64,000 bases of DNA from Copromyces sp. CBS 386.78 (taxonomy: Eukaryota; Ascomycota; Sordariomycetes; Sordariales; Sordariaceae): NCBI GenBank assembly GCA_030685235.1, contig MU839161.1:62001-126000 (forward strand). The letters run 5' to 3'. Numbering within the stretch: position 1 is the stretch's first letter; every line of letters begins with the position of its first letter. The notes below the pieces were generated by a model. That model ran no database searches. It saw only the letters and a program-made list of their open reading frames with translations, and was not told the origin of the DNA. The translations under genes and the position numbers were made by a program. Shown piece by piece: positions 1-10,199 of this stretch.

Positions 1-426
1 ATTTGAATACACTGTGTCGTTTTGGTCCGATTCGCACTCGCTCAGTTCCGAATTCTTCGAAATAAGCTCTCTGGCGTCCCACATTTACGGATCACTCGTG
101 CCAAAAGTGTCTTCGAAGGGCATGTTGGGAGAAGGCGGAGGAAAGCCAGCAGTCCATGTCTACTTCACGGACAACCAAATGCCTGGAGTGTTGTATCATG
201 CTTATATGATGGATCATCGGGAGGAGGAAGACTCCCCAGACACTCTGCTTCGGAGGGAGAACCTGATGGGAGACATCGGACGGTAAGTCTCAACTCTCCA
301 AGTTAACGTTGTCACGATGCTAATTCATTAACTCATACCTGACAGCTTCATGGCCCTATCCTGGAAAGCCCCTCAGCTCGTCAAGTCATCGCACCGTGAA
401 GACATACGAGCAAGGTATGCCGCTGA
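1..426. other. unassigned left edge
   Basis: Overlapping short open frames occur on the plus strand, but none shows a domain I recognise. The stretch lies directly upstream of a TPR remnant, so it may be an earlier part of the same decayed gene or its intron. I see no supported gene here. Confidence 0.3.
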
Positions 427-957
427 CCTCAATCGCTTCAACACTTTGCTCCCTTCTCGATTCCGACCAACCTCGCTTTTACTTGGCACGTTCAGGGTCA
501 TGCCAAGGAGAGCATACGCTTGCTGGAGCAATGCGTCCAACTTCGGCAGCGGACACTCGGCCCAGACCATCCACACACGATATCTAGCTCCTCAGCGTTG
601 CGTGAATGGCAGGAATCAGTGGGTGTCACACGGACATTGACCGCAGTCCAGGGTTAGGGTTGCAAGGCTCAGCAGAGCCTCAACACTTGACGCCAACCTC
701 GTTGATGCCTGGCAGTCTCAGGCGTCAACCCAGCCTCGTCAGCTTTGCCTCGACCAGACTATTCAGCCGACGGCACAGCTTACCCAAGCTCCTCTCGATG
801 CCACCAGGCTAGCGAGCCAACCATCAAACTGCCGACGACGCTAATAAGCGAGATGAGGCAGTTCCCAGTCGTCACAGAAGCGATCACAGTCAACCAAGCA
901 AGAAGCAGGACGACCGGACGAAGGCCGGCGCCAGAAGAAGGAAGGAGAATGGTTGAA
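427..957 (+). pseudogene. C-terminal remnant of a TPR-repeat (NLR/kinesin-light-chain type) gene
   Basis: From 427 to the TAG at 655-657 one frame reads a TPR unit with the signature NLAFTWHVQGHAKES followed by a segment containing LEQCVQLRQRTLGPDHPHT. This is the tetratricopeptide style seen at the C-terminus of fungal NB-ARC/NACHT-TPR receptors. An in-frame TGA at 424 closes it upstream. Downstream, about 620-957 matches the segment at 22370-22619, including a shared tail around SKKQ and ARRK that ends ENG-stop, but in another frame, so the copy is broken. Function cannot be assigned beyond a likely receptor remnant. Chance TPR-like similarity is unlikely because 2971-3396 carries the same motif. 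Confidence 0.6.
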
Positions 958-969
958 TAACCCCCCCTG

Positions 970-1062
970 TTTCGCAGTCCTGGCATGCAGCTCTCTCCGC
1001 CAATCGACTCTTCTACAAAGGTGTTGGCGGCTGCGCCAGCAGTGTGTTGCAAGCTGATACCG
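970..1062 (+). repeat. dispersed repeat, copy A of an inverted pair
   Basis: About 93 bp beginning TTCGCAGTCCTGGCATGCAG and ending near TGTTGCAAGCTGATACC. A close reverse-complement copy lies at about 2507-2600, and a partial, more mutated copy begins near 32035. The pair brackets the copia remnant. I do not recognise the element it comes from. Confidence 0.65.
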
Positions 1063-1568
1063 TTGATAGGGTATTGAAGAAAAGCACATGTAATGTGTGT
1101 GTTGTTTGAAGATGGGTAAATTGATGATCTGGAAAAGAATCCAGAAGGAGGACGGCTTGCGGCGGTCGAAGACCATATGCACGCAAGCCTTATCGAATCT
1201 ACATAACCCACATCACAGCGGGAAGAAGCCGTGAGGGACGACAGCGAGGGAGAGAGCGGAGAGGAGTAGAGTGTTTTTAGTTTCCCCTTTTTCTTTTGTC
1301 TTTTATTTGTCTTTACGGATTTCGCCGCATCGCTGGCTCGTCCCCTGGGCGGTTGATGGAGGTGCTGTGCCGCGTTTACGCTATGGGCAGCACGTGAGAC
1401 ACACTGGCTATAGGCCTCGGTTTGCCCTCGGATTACTAGTTTGGTGGATGGAATAGTGACACTGGGCGCCACACGACGTGTCAGGGCATTGTTCTTATCT
1501 TTGTACACTAAATTCACCGCTGTGGCACGTCTCATGCCCTACGGGAGGCGGAAGTAGACGTTAAAAAT
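1063..1568. other. gene-free stretch
   Basis: I see no supported gene. It lies between inverted-repeat copy A and a trinucleotide repeat, and ends with an A-rich run. The long minus-strand frame across it has no recognisable domain. Confidence 0.4.
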
Positions 1569-1600
<32 letters not shown>

Positions 1601-1601
1601 A
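1569..1601 (+). repeat. (AAC)n microsatellite
   Basis: Eleven consecutive AAC-type triplets just upstream of the copia-like coding remnant. Confidence 0.9.
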
Positions 1602-1649
1602 AATCCCCCTCCTGCTAAGGGACAATCACGTGCAAGTTCACATGCCCCA

Positions 1650-2430
1650 GTGACACCAGCTCAAAGACCGCTTATTTCTTTATCTACAGACCCAAGGACT
1701 CGAAATCTGGGTTTTCCCAACCTGACAGAGATAATCAGACGACTTGCAACACCAACACCAGCTTCCCAGACGCCTCCAGCGCTCCCGGGAGCCTCTCCAG
1801 CACCTCCAAACAACGACCAACCCTCTTCAGAGACTACGGTTGATACTGTAGATGACTCTGTGCCCTCAGAGGTACGTGAAGGTCGCCCGAGGAGAGCTGC
1901 TGCAGCAAAACACCAGATTTCAAGTATGGTGATCAAGTGGTGGTGGATCAGAAGGGCAAAACACTGGGCAAGGCACCAGCCCTCTACCATGGTCTTATGG
2001 AACCAAGCCGTTTGGTTAGACCACCACCCACCCTATGCCTTACAGCCATGAAGGCACAAAAGGACATCAACATCAACAACAACACCAACCGTATCATCCC
2101 CAAGAACTATAGACAAGCCAAGAAGCTTCCAAATTTCCAAAATTACTGGCTTCCTGCTATGCAAAAGCAGGTAGATGCACTGGAAGAGCAGCAAGTCTGG
2201 AAGCTTGTGAAGAAAACCCCAGATATGGATGTTCTCCCTGGCAAATGGGTATATGACGAAAAGTTCAATCTGTCTACGCAACAATACGAGGTACGTGCCA
2301 GATGGGTAGTGTGTGGCAACAAGGAACACCAAGATTCTTGGAATGCTCAAGATATCTACGCTGCGGTGGCTGACAGCACAAGCCTTCGAGTCTTTCTGGT
2401 GTATATGGCCATTCACGTGAAGTTGTTAGC
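1650..2430 (+). pseudogene. truncated Ty1/copia Pol remnant (integrase-RT linker and start of RT)
   Basis: Two overlapping plus-strand frames together look like a Ty1/copia polyprotein piece. The first (about 1650-1930) is a Pro/Thr/Ser-rich linker ending in a basic patch (EGRPRRAAAAKH), as found between integrase and reverse transcriptase. The second (about 2050-2418) carries the RVT_2 start: a WLPAMQKQVDALEEQQVW segment, then LPGKWVYDEKFN, then VRARWVVCGNKEHQ, then a DIYAAVADSTSLRVFL-type motif. The frames are offset, so there is at least one frameshift near 1920. The reading ends after VYMAIH, before the catalytic YVDD box, so this copy cannot encode an active enzyme. LTRs were not found next to it. 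Confidence 0.85.
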
Positions 2431-2506
2431 ATCTTGTTCATATCGTCCATCCCGTTTCTTTCATCTACAACTGGCCACCTCTCTTTCCCCCCCCACCCCG
2501 TTCACA

Positions 2507-2600
2507 GGTTAGCTTGCAACACACTGCCGGCGTAACCGCCAACACCTTTGTAGACGAGTCGATTGGCTGAGAGAGCTGCATGCCAGGGCTGCGAAACAAG
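2507..2600 (-). repeat. dispersed repeat, copy B of the inverted pair
   Basis: Reverse complement of the 970-1062 segment, roughly 88 percent alike by eye, sharing the GGCATGCAGCTCTCTC and TGTGTTGCAAGCT blocks. With copy A it forms an inverted repeat about 1.6 kb across. Confidence 0.65.
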
Positions 2601-2626
2601 GTGACCTCGGCCCAGGGAGTGCATCT

Positions 2627-2750
2627 TCCTCCTACAACAAAAAGTCTTGGCGCCAAGTGTTAGTCTTAACGCTTGGTTGCCCGCAGAATTCTTAACACCA
2701 CCCAAATCGCCGTTTTTACGGTCGATATCTCAACAACCGCAGCGACGAAA
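2627..2750 (+). repeat. 120-bp duplicated segment, copy 1
   Basis: Near-identical to 13169-13289. Shared blocks include AAAGTCTTGGCGCCAAGTGT, GGTTGCCCGCA, TAACACCACC and GGTCGATATC, and both end at CAACAACCGCA. An ATG occurs right at its end (2750), so the segment could be a promoter or 5' leader copied with different downstream sequence. Confidence 0.7.
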
Positions 2751-2983
2751 TGTCTACGCCTTCGCCCTCTGGGGCCCCCAAACCACCGCCGCCGGCCATA
2801 ATACCGGTTACTCCTTTGCCGGACATCTTTTGCGTCCCGCCCCCGCCCTCCACGACGGCGCAGTCGGCCAAAAGAGCCCGGACTGCGGACGAGGAAGTCC
2901 GTCATGCCCACACCACCACCACAGCCATCACCACTGGACCCATCTCGTCCATCGCCGAGACCTTCATCACCCAAACACGCTAA
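2750..2983 (+). CDS. short proline-rich ORF, doubtful
   Basis: ATG at 2750 opens a 77-residue frame rich in Pro, Ala and Thr (for example KPPPPAIIPVTPLP), starting exactly where the duplicated 120-bp leader ends. It overlaps the beginning of the TPR remnant in a different frame. No domain is recognised. It may be the surviving first exon of a decayed gene that continued into the TPR repeats, or noncoding. The basis is position and an ATG only. Confidence 0.2.
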   Translation: MSTPSPSGAPKPPPPAIIPVTPLPDIFCVPPPPSTTAQSAKRARTADEEVRHAHTTTTAITTGPISSIAETFITQTR

Positions 2984-3396
2984 CGAGCATAAATAACCTA
3001 GCATTAACGTATATAAACCAAGGCCGGTAGGAGGAGGCCGAGAAGCTAGAGGTGTAGGTAATAGAGATAAACAAGGCGAAGCTTAGAGCCCATTATCCCT
3101 CGACGCTAATAAACATGAACAACCTAGCGTCGACGTACAAGAACCAAGGCTGGTGGGAGGAGGCCGAGAAGCTGTTTGTGCAGGTGATAGAGACTTATAA
3201 GGCGAAGCTCGGGGCCGATCATCCCTCGACGCTAATGAGCATGGGCAACCTTGCTTTCACGTGGAAGAGTCAAGGTCGACATAAAGATGCCCTAGCGTTG
3301 ATGCAAGACTGTGTTGAGACTCGGCAGCGAGTCCTTAGGCCTAAGCATCCTGACACGCTGTCGTCCTTAATTGCTGTATCGAAATGGAGTAGCTAG
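2971..3396 (+). pseudogene. TPR-repeat remnant, three tandem 42-residue units
   Basis: One frame from 2971 to the TAG at 3394-3396 reads three kinesin-light-chain-like TPR units of 42 residues, with the recurring pattern HPxTLxSxxNLAxTYxNQGR, EEAEKL and VIExxKAKL. Unit 1 has two in-frame TAG codons (after NQGR and in the EEAEKL-EV segment), as expected from G-to-A or C-to-T change. Units 2 and 3 are open from the ATG at 3115. The final block, NLAFTWKSQGRHKDALALM then KHPDTLSSL, is the typical end of fungal NB-ARC/NACHT-TPR proteins. No nucleotide-binding domain lies upstream, so only the sensor end survives. The related end at 427-657 is a second copy. Confidence 0.75.
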
Positions 3397-5276
3397 GCTC
3401 ATGTTAATTCTTACTATATAGTACAATCTGAAAGCCTCTATTTGGTTACATGTAAAACTATCGTAAAAGTTTCTAATCTGTATATCTGCATCCTTATACA
3501 GCTATCGGGGGTTATTCTTAACCATCAACAATCGCAGGCCTGTGGAGCCGAAGCGAGTTATTTGTAAGCGCGTTTGGAGTGGGTTGCATTAGCGCCAGAA
3601 ACGGCATACGGTTTAAGTTAGGCTGTAAGGCTTAGCGAGGTGGATTTTAGCAGGCTAGGTGACTCTACGAAGCTGTGGAGCAGCAGAGTGTCTCGGCCGT
3701 AATCTGGTTCGTACTAAGACGAATTCGACATTGAAAACCTGGACACTGATTTCGGTCCCTACTGTATACGGACAGTATCCATTGTTTCAGTATATATAGA
3801 GACCGCCGCTTTCAGACCATTGCTAGTAACATCCGTATCCGACGCTGAACGAACCTCTGCTTATATTGAGAGTGAATTGAGAACGTCTTTTCTAGACCTT
3901 GCAGTATGAACCAACAAACTCTTTTCTGACCTGAATTTCTCGGCTCTTGTTTTCAAGGATGTATACTGGTACATCTCTTCCTCATTTAACACGCTCACTC
4001 TTTGGCCAAAATAGGTGGCGGTATTGTTGGAGAGAAGGTCGTAAGTCGGCTGCTTATCGCTCATATTTCCCTGAGAACTCTAGAGCAAAGGGAATAATGG
4101 TTGAGTATTTCTAATCGTCGGCCTGGATTTTGTATCGGCTGTCGATGCGCTGAGGTTGAAAGATGCAGTTTCACCCAAGTGTGCGACGGTGCTGAATGGG
4201 CACAACGCACAACAGATACAAACGTCCACTCCAACTTATCCGTCTGTAGGCACCTCAACCTACCTTCCTTCACTAGCCCTGACACTGCTTACACGCCTAC
4301 TCGATCATTTACTCTCAGGCGACAAGGTGATGGAGCAGGACTTCAGTCTTAGTGCTTGCCTGCGCCTCGTAACACTTTCTATTGATTGTACTTTGACTAG
4401 GGACCTTGCGAGGACGGAGCTACCTGGTTAGAGCTCCTCTATCTTAGTATTAGCCTTTTCAAATCTTTGTCTTCATCCTTCAGCGGCAGGGGCGTAAAGT
4501 TGTAGAACTCGTTGCCCTATTCCGGGTTATCACAACTAAGTTCAAAGCCGCAGGTAGAATTCTGAGTTGGAAATGCTGCAATGGAGTGATAACCATTCAC
4601 AAAACTGTGAGCTTCTTCTCATCATCCAGCATCCAGAAAGAGGAGTATCATTTCATCGCTCATACAAGGGAAATTACTAGTGTGAAGGAAAGTCTTGAGT
4701 ACCTTCAACATCTAGTCAGTGGTATAAAGCCACATGTTAAGCCGCGATTCTCTGCATTCAAACTAAGAACCATGTAGCTGTGACGAAGCTACTGCAAGTG
4801 TGTTGGCCCACCCAAGCACTACCAAGGAAGAGACCACTTATCCGATCGAGAAGAATCGAGGCTTCTACTATTGTACCAACCTTGGCCATGATTGGGCAGT
4901 CACGGGTTAATCCCGTGGCATCTAGACCGTACAGGCACCTGCAAAAGGAGAGTTAAGGGATGGAATAGTCTTGCTTCTTCGTAATAGAATACGTCATCTT
5001 GACAACAGTAGAAGGTTATCAGAATTTACAAAATTCCTATAAATTTGCCTATCCTCCCAGACTCTTCTAGTAGCACGCTAGAAAAGTAAAGTAGAGAGAA
5101 AGAAATTGAGAAATATAGAGAATATATTATATATTTTGCGAGAAGCTAATAAACTAAACCAGTCCCGATACGCTACCGATGGATATTATCCGTCTCTGGA
5201 GGTTACAATTAGACGGTCAGTAATTCGGTAGCAACCAGAGTACGTTTTGGCTATTGCAAGTAATCTAAGACTTATC
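3397..5276. other. gene-poor stretch
   Basis: There is no gene I can support. Several frames of 60-90 codons exist, including an ATG-initiated minus-strand one (4064-3861, Glu/Lys/Arg-rich) and a plus-strand one (4586-4777). None has a recognisable domain or partner exon. AT content rises towards 5100. Confidence 0.4.
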
Positions 5277-5429
5277 CTACCCTAAGCTATAGTTATAGCT
5301 CTCTAGATTATCTAGTACAACTTGGCTTTCAGTAGTTTCTGTAACTATTTTAATACGTCCAACGTTGGTACGTAGGCAGCGATTAGTATCGTCAAATGAT
5401 ATATGGGTTATCGGAATACTAGTATTAAT

Positions 5430-6320
5430 CGTTTGGAGGCAGCTCCCCGACGCCGGATCCCAGATCTTGATCGTGTTATCCTCCGAACCGGATGCAAGCC
5501 GCTGGCTATCAGGCGAGAATGCCACTGAGTAAACGGAACCGCTATGGCCTTCTAGGGTCTGGAGGCAGCTCCCCGACGCCGGATCCCAGATCTTGATCGT
5601 ATTATCCCCCGAACAGGATGCAAGCCACTGGCTATCAGGCGAGAATGCCACTGAGCGAACGGAACCGCTATAGCCTTCCAGGGTCTGGAGGCAGCTCCCC
5701 GACGCCGGATCCCAGATCTTGATCGTGTCGTCCCATGAACCGGATGCAAGCCGCTGGCCATCAAGCGAGAATGCCACTGAGCCAACAGTGCTACTATGGC
5801 CTTTTAGGGTTTTGAGGCAGCTCCCCGACGCCGGATCCCAGATTTTGATCGTATGGTCCCACGAACTGGACGTAAGCCGCTGGCCATTAGGCGAGATTGC
5901 TATTAAGGTAATGCGGCCGCTATGGCCTTTTATAGTTTCGCGGCAGCTCCCCGACGCTAGATCCCAGATCTTGATCGTATTATCCACTGAACCGGACGCA
6001 AGCCGCTGGCCATCAGGCGAGAATGCCACTGAGGAAACGGGGCCGCTATGGCCTTTTAGGGTCTTAAGGCAGCTCCCCGACGTTAGATCCCAGATCTTAA
6101 TCGTTTTATTATATGAACTGGACGCAAGCCGTTGGCCATTAGGCAAGAATGCCACTGAGGAAACGGAGCCACTATGGCCTTTTAGGGTCTTAAGGCAGCT
6201 CCCCGACGCCGGATCCCAGATCTTGATCGTATTATCCACTGAACCGGACGCAAGCCGCTGGCCATCAGGCGAGAATACTACCGAAGTAAGGGCGCGGCTA
6301 TAGCCTTCTAAGGTTTGGAG
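5430..6320 (-). repeat. tandem WD40 coding repeats (~126-bp units)
   Basis: About seven 42-residue WD40 units lie head to tail, each with the pattern GHSGxVxSVAFSPDGQRLASGS, DNTIKIWD and PASGSC. Units are very alike at DNA level; for example CAGCTCCCCGACGCCGGATC recurs. Differences concentrate in a few codons per unit. High identity among repeats is typical of fungal NWD genes whose repeats exchange sequence. The final unit runs into a nonrepeat C-terminal tail of about 50 residues. Confidence 0.85.
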
Positions 6321-6330
6321 GCATGCATTC

Positions 6331-6549
6331 TGTCACGGCGTAACCAGAGGGCAACGGAGTGTGTACCGCTTTGATTATCTTGGACTAAAGACAAGAAGTT
6401 GAAGAGGGGAAGAAATCCCAAAAGGGAAGACTCGATGCGAGAGCTGGGTTTTGTACCCAGATCGCAGGCAGCCAAACCCGTGACTGGGACTCATGTGACA
6501 ATGAGAACCTTGACGGTTGGCATATGCCCAGATGGCGCCAGCCGTCACA
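6331..6549. mobile_element. 219-bp solo LTR with 5-bp target duplication CATTC
   Basis: The insert begins TGTCACGGCG and ends GCCGTCACA, so it has TG...CA ends in short inverted repeats as an LTR does. It is flanked by CATTC at 6326-6330 and CATTC at 6550-6554. No internal retrotransposon region is present, so this is a solo LTR, left by recombination between the two LTRs. It does not look RIP-mutated. A nonautonomous element is possible but less likely, given the 5-bp duplication and TGT/ACA ends. Confidence 0.88.
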
Positions 6550-9500
6550 CATTCCAATCCAATTCTGCAGCCAGCTTAGGTCGAATCCATTTGGGTTCTT
6601 CTACCTTGAAATTCCTCCTTATTAAGCTACCGCTTGGAGCAAATATAAGCGCTGAGATATATGCTTGAAGTGGAGCTTGCTCTATTATTGATTTAAAAGA
6701 TAGAGCAAACTGGTAAGCATCCCAAACAAGCTTTGATAACTGTGATTGATTATTCCCCCCCTATATCTTTCGTTAAATCAATTTCCTAGTGCGTAGTTAA
6801 GACTTATACTTACTAGTAGGCCCTCGAGCTTTTCAATAGCAATAACGCCCGCAGGTATAGCTTGGAGTAGACTTAGAGCTTCCAGCCAATAAAGGTACTT
6901 CGTCTTGAGGAATGTATAAACAACCCCGTTATCCTGTAAACGATCATGCGAATTCCAAGCCCAGAAAGGCATTTCGGGATTGCTAGTAAGCCTATGGGGT
7001 GGTACCTCGACCAGCGGCAATTCGACTCCTCTTCGAGAGAACACCCCGGAGTCGCTTGTCGACGGCTTCCTAGACTTTACCCAGTTGCCTACTTTAGATA
7101 GCTTGCCCCAGACTCGGCGTGCTCGTGCCGGTACCGTACCGTCTAGATTCTCTGCCAGTACCGGGGTCAATGGCCGTTTTGTATTCGTGCTAGAAACCGA
7201 GTCACACAAGTGATCAACCCAGTAGATACACGAGTACCGCACCGTCGCTAGCGGGTCCGGATCCGGTACTTGGACCTTGTCGCTCGGAAATCCCGGTGCG
7301 CTTAAGCCGTATATATCGCGTCGTAGTGTTGTAGACATGGCATCAAGTGACCTCGAGAAGATGGTATAGTTCACATCTTCTTTCCCAGAAGGAAAAACCC
7401 ACTTGAACGCCTCCTGAGAAGCTTGGTTACCAGCTTTATCAGAGGCATTGCCAAGTAGAAAGTCCTTGGCTGATTGATGAACAAAATAGACGGTTTGTTC
7501 TCGTAAAGTTAGAAATGAACCGCAAAGCCCTATAATCTCTTTTAGAGATTCAAGATCGTCGCAAATAACATCAGGCACCTCGACGAGAGTGGTTAGTTCT
7601 TCAAGGCTGATTGGCCGGCGAACAATTGTAACAATAGCAAGAAGGTGCTTGCAAAGATCAGATTCATCGAACTGGCTCATATCCTCTCTCATCCGCGCAT
7701 ATAGAGCATCCAGCCCAGATGGAAACATGCGTAGCTTTTTTAGGGTAAACCCTTTCTGGACCTTTTCAAGCGCTTGACAGACCAACGCCACCCAAAGGAA
7801 CGTATCTTGCGCGTTGGAGCACAGGTAGTCCTGAACGGTCTTTTTTGTCCTTGGATCATACTTCTTCAGCCCTGCTAGGTCATCCACCTTATACAGGATA
7901 AATGCATTGACAGCCGCTGCGACGGATTCCGCATTTAGCTCCAGGGAGACCTTCACTTTATCTGCGGCTTTCTCCAACCGTTCCTCAATTTGCGGCCAAT
8001 TACGGCTTGAGACGATCCACTTAACTCGAGATCCAGATGATGATTGCTGAGCAATGAAGTCGAGAAGCTGTGGCAGGTCTGTTGTAACGCACTCGTCAAG
8101 CGCGTCAATGACTAGGTAGGTCGTTCGGAGGCTTGGGTCTCGTAGGATGTTGGTGAAGATTCTCAACAGGGCGTCCCACGTATTTGCATCTTTGAAGAGG
8201 CCTTCGCCTGCACGGTCGTACTCACTCCGCACGTGTGAGAGGATAGATGGCTGCTGGTCGATAAGTAGATAGATTAGGCCGCGCAGTACGGCAGTTGCAT
8301 TGTTGATGCGAGAGTCAGTAGCTTGGCAGAAGAAGTAGGCCACATTGCAGTGGCGCGCGTTGGCAGTATTGCCTTAATCCAACTCATTGATGATGCCGCA
8401 CAGCAACATAGTCTTCCCTTTGCCGGGGTCGCCCTTGATCCAGAGCAGTCGGTGCTGTGGGTCGTCACGCCATTATTGAAAGTCAGCGTTATTGAGGACC
8501 CAACGATACGAGTCCTGCAAAAGGCCGCCTTTGGTCCGTTCGATGCGGACTTTATCATCGCGAGGATCGGTAAGGCGCAAGTGCTTCAGGGATTGCTGGT
8601 CCTTCTCTGACATTGCATAGCTAACGAGCTGCTCGAGACGAGACGTCACTTGCTGATTGGTGTATGTTTGGGTGTCGTTTTGGAAGCAGTTTTCGGCGTC
8701 TTGGATAGTCCCCAAATCAGCTTTCCAGTCATCAAGCGTGATCATATCCCGCAGAAAGACTAAGCCGCGGTTGCGATAATAAGCACAAACACTCTTAATC
8801 TGATAAGAGAGGAGCGCTTTGTAGAGGTCAACAATTTGGTTCTCCAATTCGCCTCTCATTCCATCGAGTTCGCTGATGCTGTTGGTGGGACCCCTGAGAA
8901 GGCTAGTCGACAAATTCCAATACCAGTCCATTCTCTTAACAACGTAGTCGATCCCTTTGCGGTTGGCTTCGGTCTCTTTTATAGGGTTGGCAAGCATCTG
9001 CAAAAGTTAGCATGAGAAATATTATCCTCCAGATAAACGTACCTCTAAAGCGATACAAATGCCAGTCCAGGCGAGCGCGGCTTGGGGCACGGCCTGGATT
9101 GCCGCACTTATAATGTTCTTTGCGGATAGAACAATATCCACGGCTACACCAAGGCTTTCTTTCACCTTAGCTTCCTTCTCAGTCTTAGCTAGGCCAGCAT
9201 TGATAAGCTGACTCATTTGACGGCGCCTGTCCGAGTTGTTTTGGGCAATGATGTTCGGCTGGGACTCGGGCACTGTTAAGTCGAGGCTAGCCTGCAGCTG
9301 TCGGGACAGTATCTTCTCGTATGCGTCCACCAATCCGGCCTCTTCTTGTTTGAGGTCATTGTAGGCACGGTCCCAGAGTCGTACGGGTAAGCTGGTAGTA
9401 ATGTCATCTGCATTGGCGGGCGTCTCTGTGTTGGCGGAACTAGTAGCTGGAGCGGCTGGGAGGCGGGTAGTGGTGTTATCCGTACCGGCGGACGTCTCTG

Positions 9501-9699
9501 TGTCGGCGGAACCGGTAGGCGGAGTGGCTGGGAGCCGTGGGGCGGACGTAGAGATGACAGCGGAGATTTTCTGTATAGACGTCGATTCGGGTAGAGACGC
9601 AGGACAAGGCTGCTCTTGGTCTTTAGAACTTTTCTGACCCTCCGCATTTCCGTGTCGCTTGAAACGCTTCCGGAACCACGAGCGTAGCCGTTGAAGCAT

Positions 9700-10199
9700 C
9701 GTAGCTTTAAGGAAGGAACGTCCTTGACTGAGGTGACGTAGTGAGGCACTCGAGGATGATCGTTTTGTCTCGGCGTTTTGTCTCGAAGGTAGCGGATGCT
9801 ATGTTTGATGATCAATGGATCGAGTTTATGGAAGTGCCGGGAATTATTCTCGTGCCATCTGGGACAAAAAAAGGAAAAGAAACTAGAGCCCTATGTTTTC
9901 TCGAGGCCGTGATGGACCATGGGGCTTTCTGTGTTGTCACCTTGTCAGGCGCGAGATGGCTGGCGGCTCCCTCCCAACTACACGCCAATCACCCAAAGGA
10001 CGTTTCTTTTTAGAGGCCTGGCATTCATGGACCCGGAGGCTTCAGGGCGTCTACAAGGTTGACAATAGTGTACCAGCAGCGGCCTGGTAGCTTGCACCAC
10101 TTATGGGGGCGGGGCGCGGGCTGCAAATCCGAGTGGAACCTGCAAATCACAGGGGAACCTAGGCTGTCAGTGCTGTCCACAGCCGAGCCGCTGCGATAA
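9700..10199. other. upstream region of the NACHT-WD40 gene
   Basis: Two overlapping plus-strand frames of 65-90 codons (9741-10013 and 9893-10090) have no recognisable domain. The stretch is the natural promoter region of the minus-strand NLR. I cannot point to specific sites. Confidence 0.35.

Larger units (their letters stand above)
5277..9699 (-). pseudogene. NACHT-WD40 NLR receptor (NWD/HET-E type), disrupted
   Basis: This is a STAND receptor of the fungal NLR class involved in non-self recognition. Reading leftward: ATG at 9697-9699; a basic N-terminus (WFRKRFKRH); two degenerate ~23-residue Thr/Ala/Pro repeats; then a NACHT_N-type helical domain. Intron 1 is 8998-9042 (GTACGT, CTAAC, GCAG). 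NACHT follows, with Walker A GDPGKGKT at 8411-8433 (about residue 408) and Walker B YLVIDALDEC. Intron 2 is 6740-6813 (GTAAGT...CACAG). A linker (FAPSGSLIRR) leads to about seven WD40 units ending at TAG 5277. Damage: in-frame TAA at 8473-8475, directly before the P-loop; TAA at 8374-8376; and a solo LTR at 6331-6549 that adds a stop after DWN. Removing the LTR and one 5-bp duplicate restores the frame into ACLQTLEGYS. The intact ancestor was probably a trans-acting incompatibility or immune receptor; as sequenced it cannot give a full protein. Confidence 0.88.

Noticed and set aside
780..1535. 251-codon minus-strand frame
   Set aside because: No domain. It overlaps the TPR remnant and the repeat on the opposite strand, and its composition (Ser/Thr/Arg-rich) looks like an antisense frame.
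3861..4064. 67-codon ATG-started minus-strand ORF
   Set aside because: Plausible composition, but no domain, no splice partner and no context. It could be chance in a gene-poor stretch.
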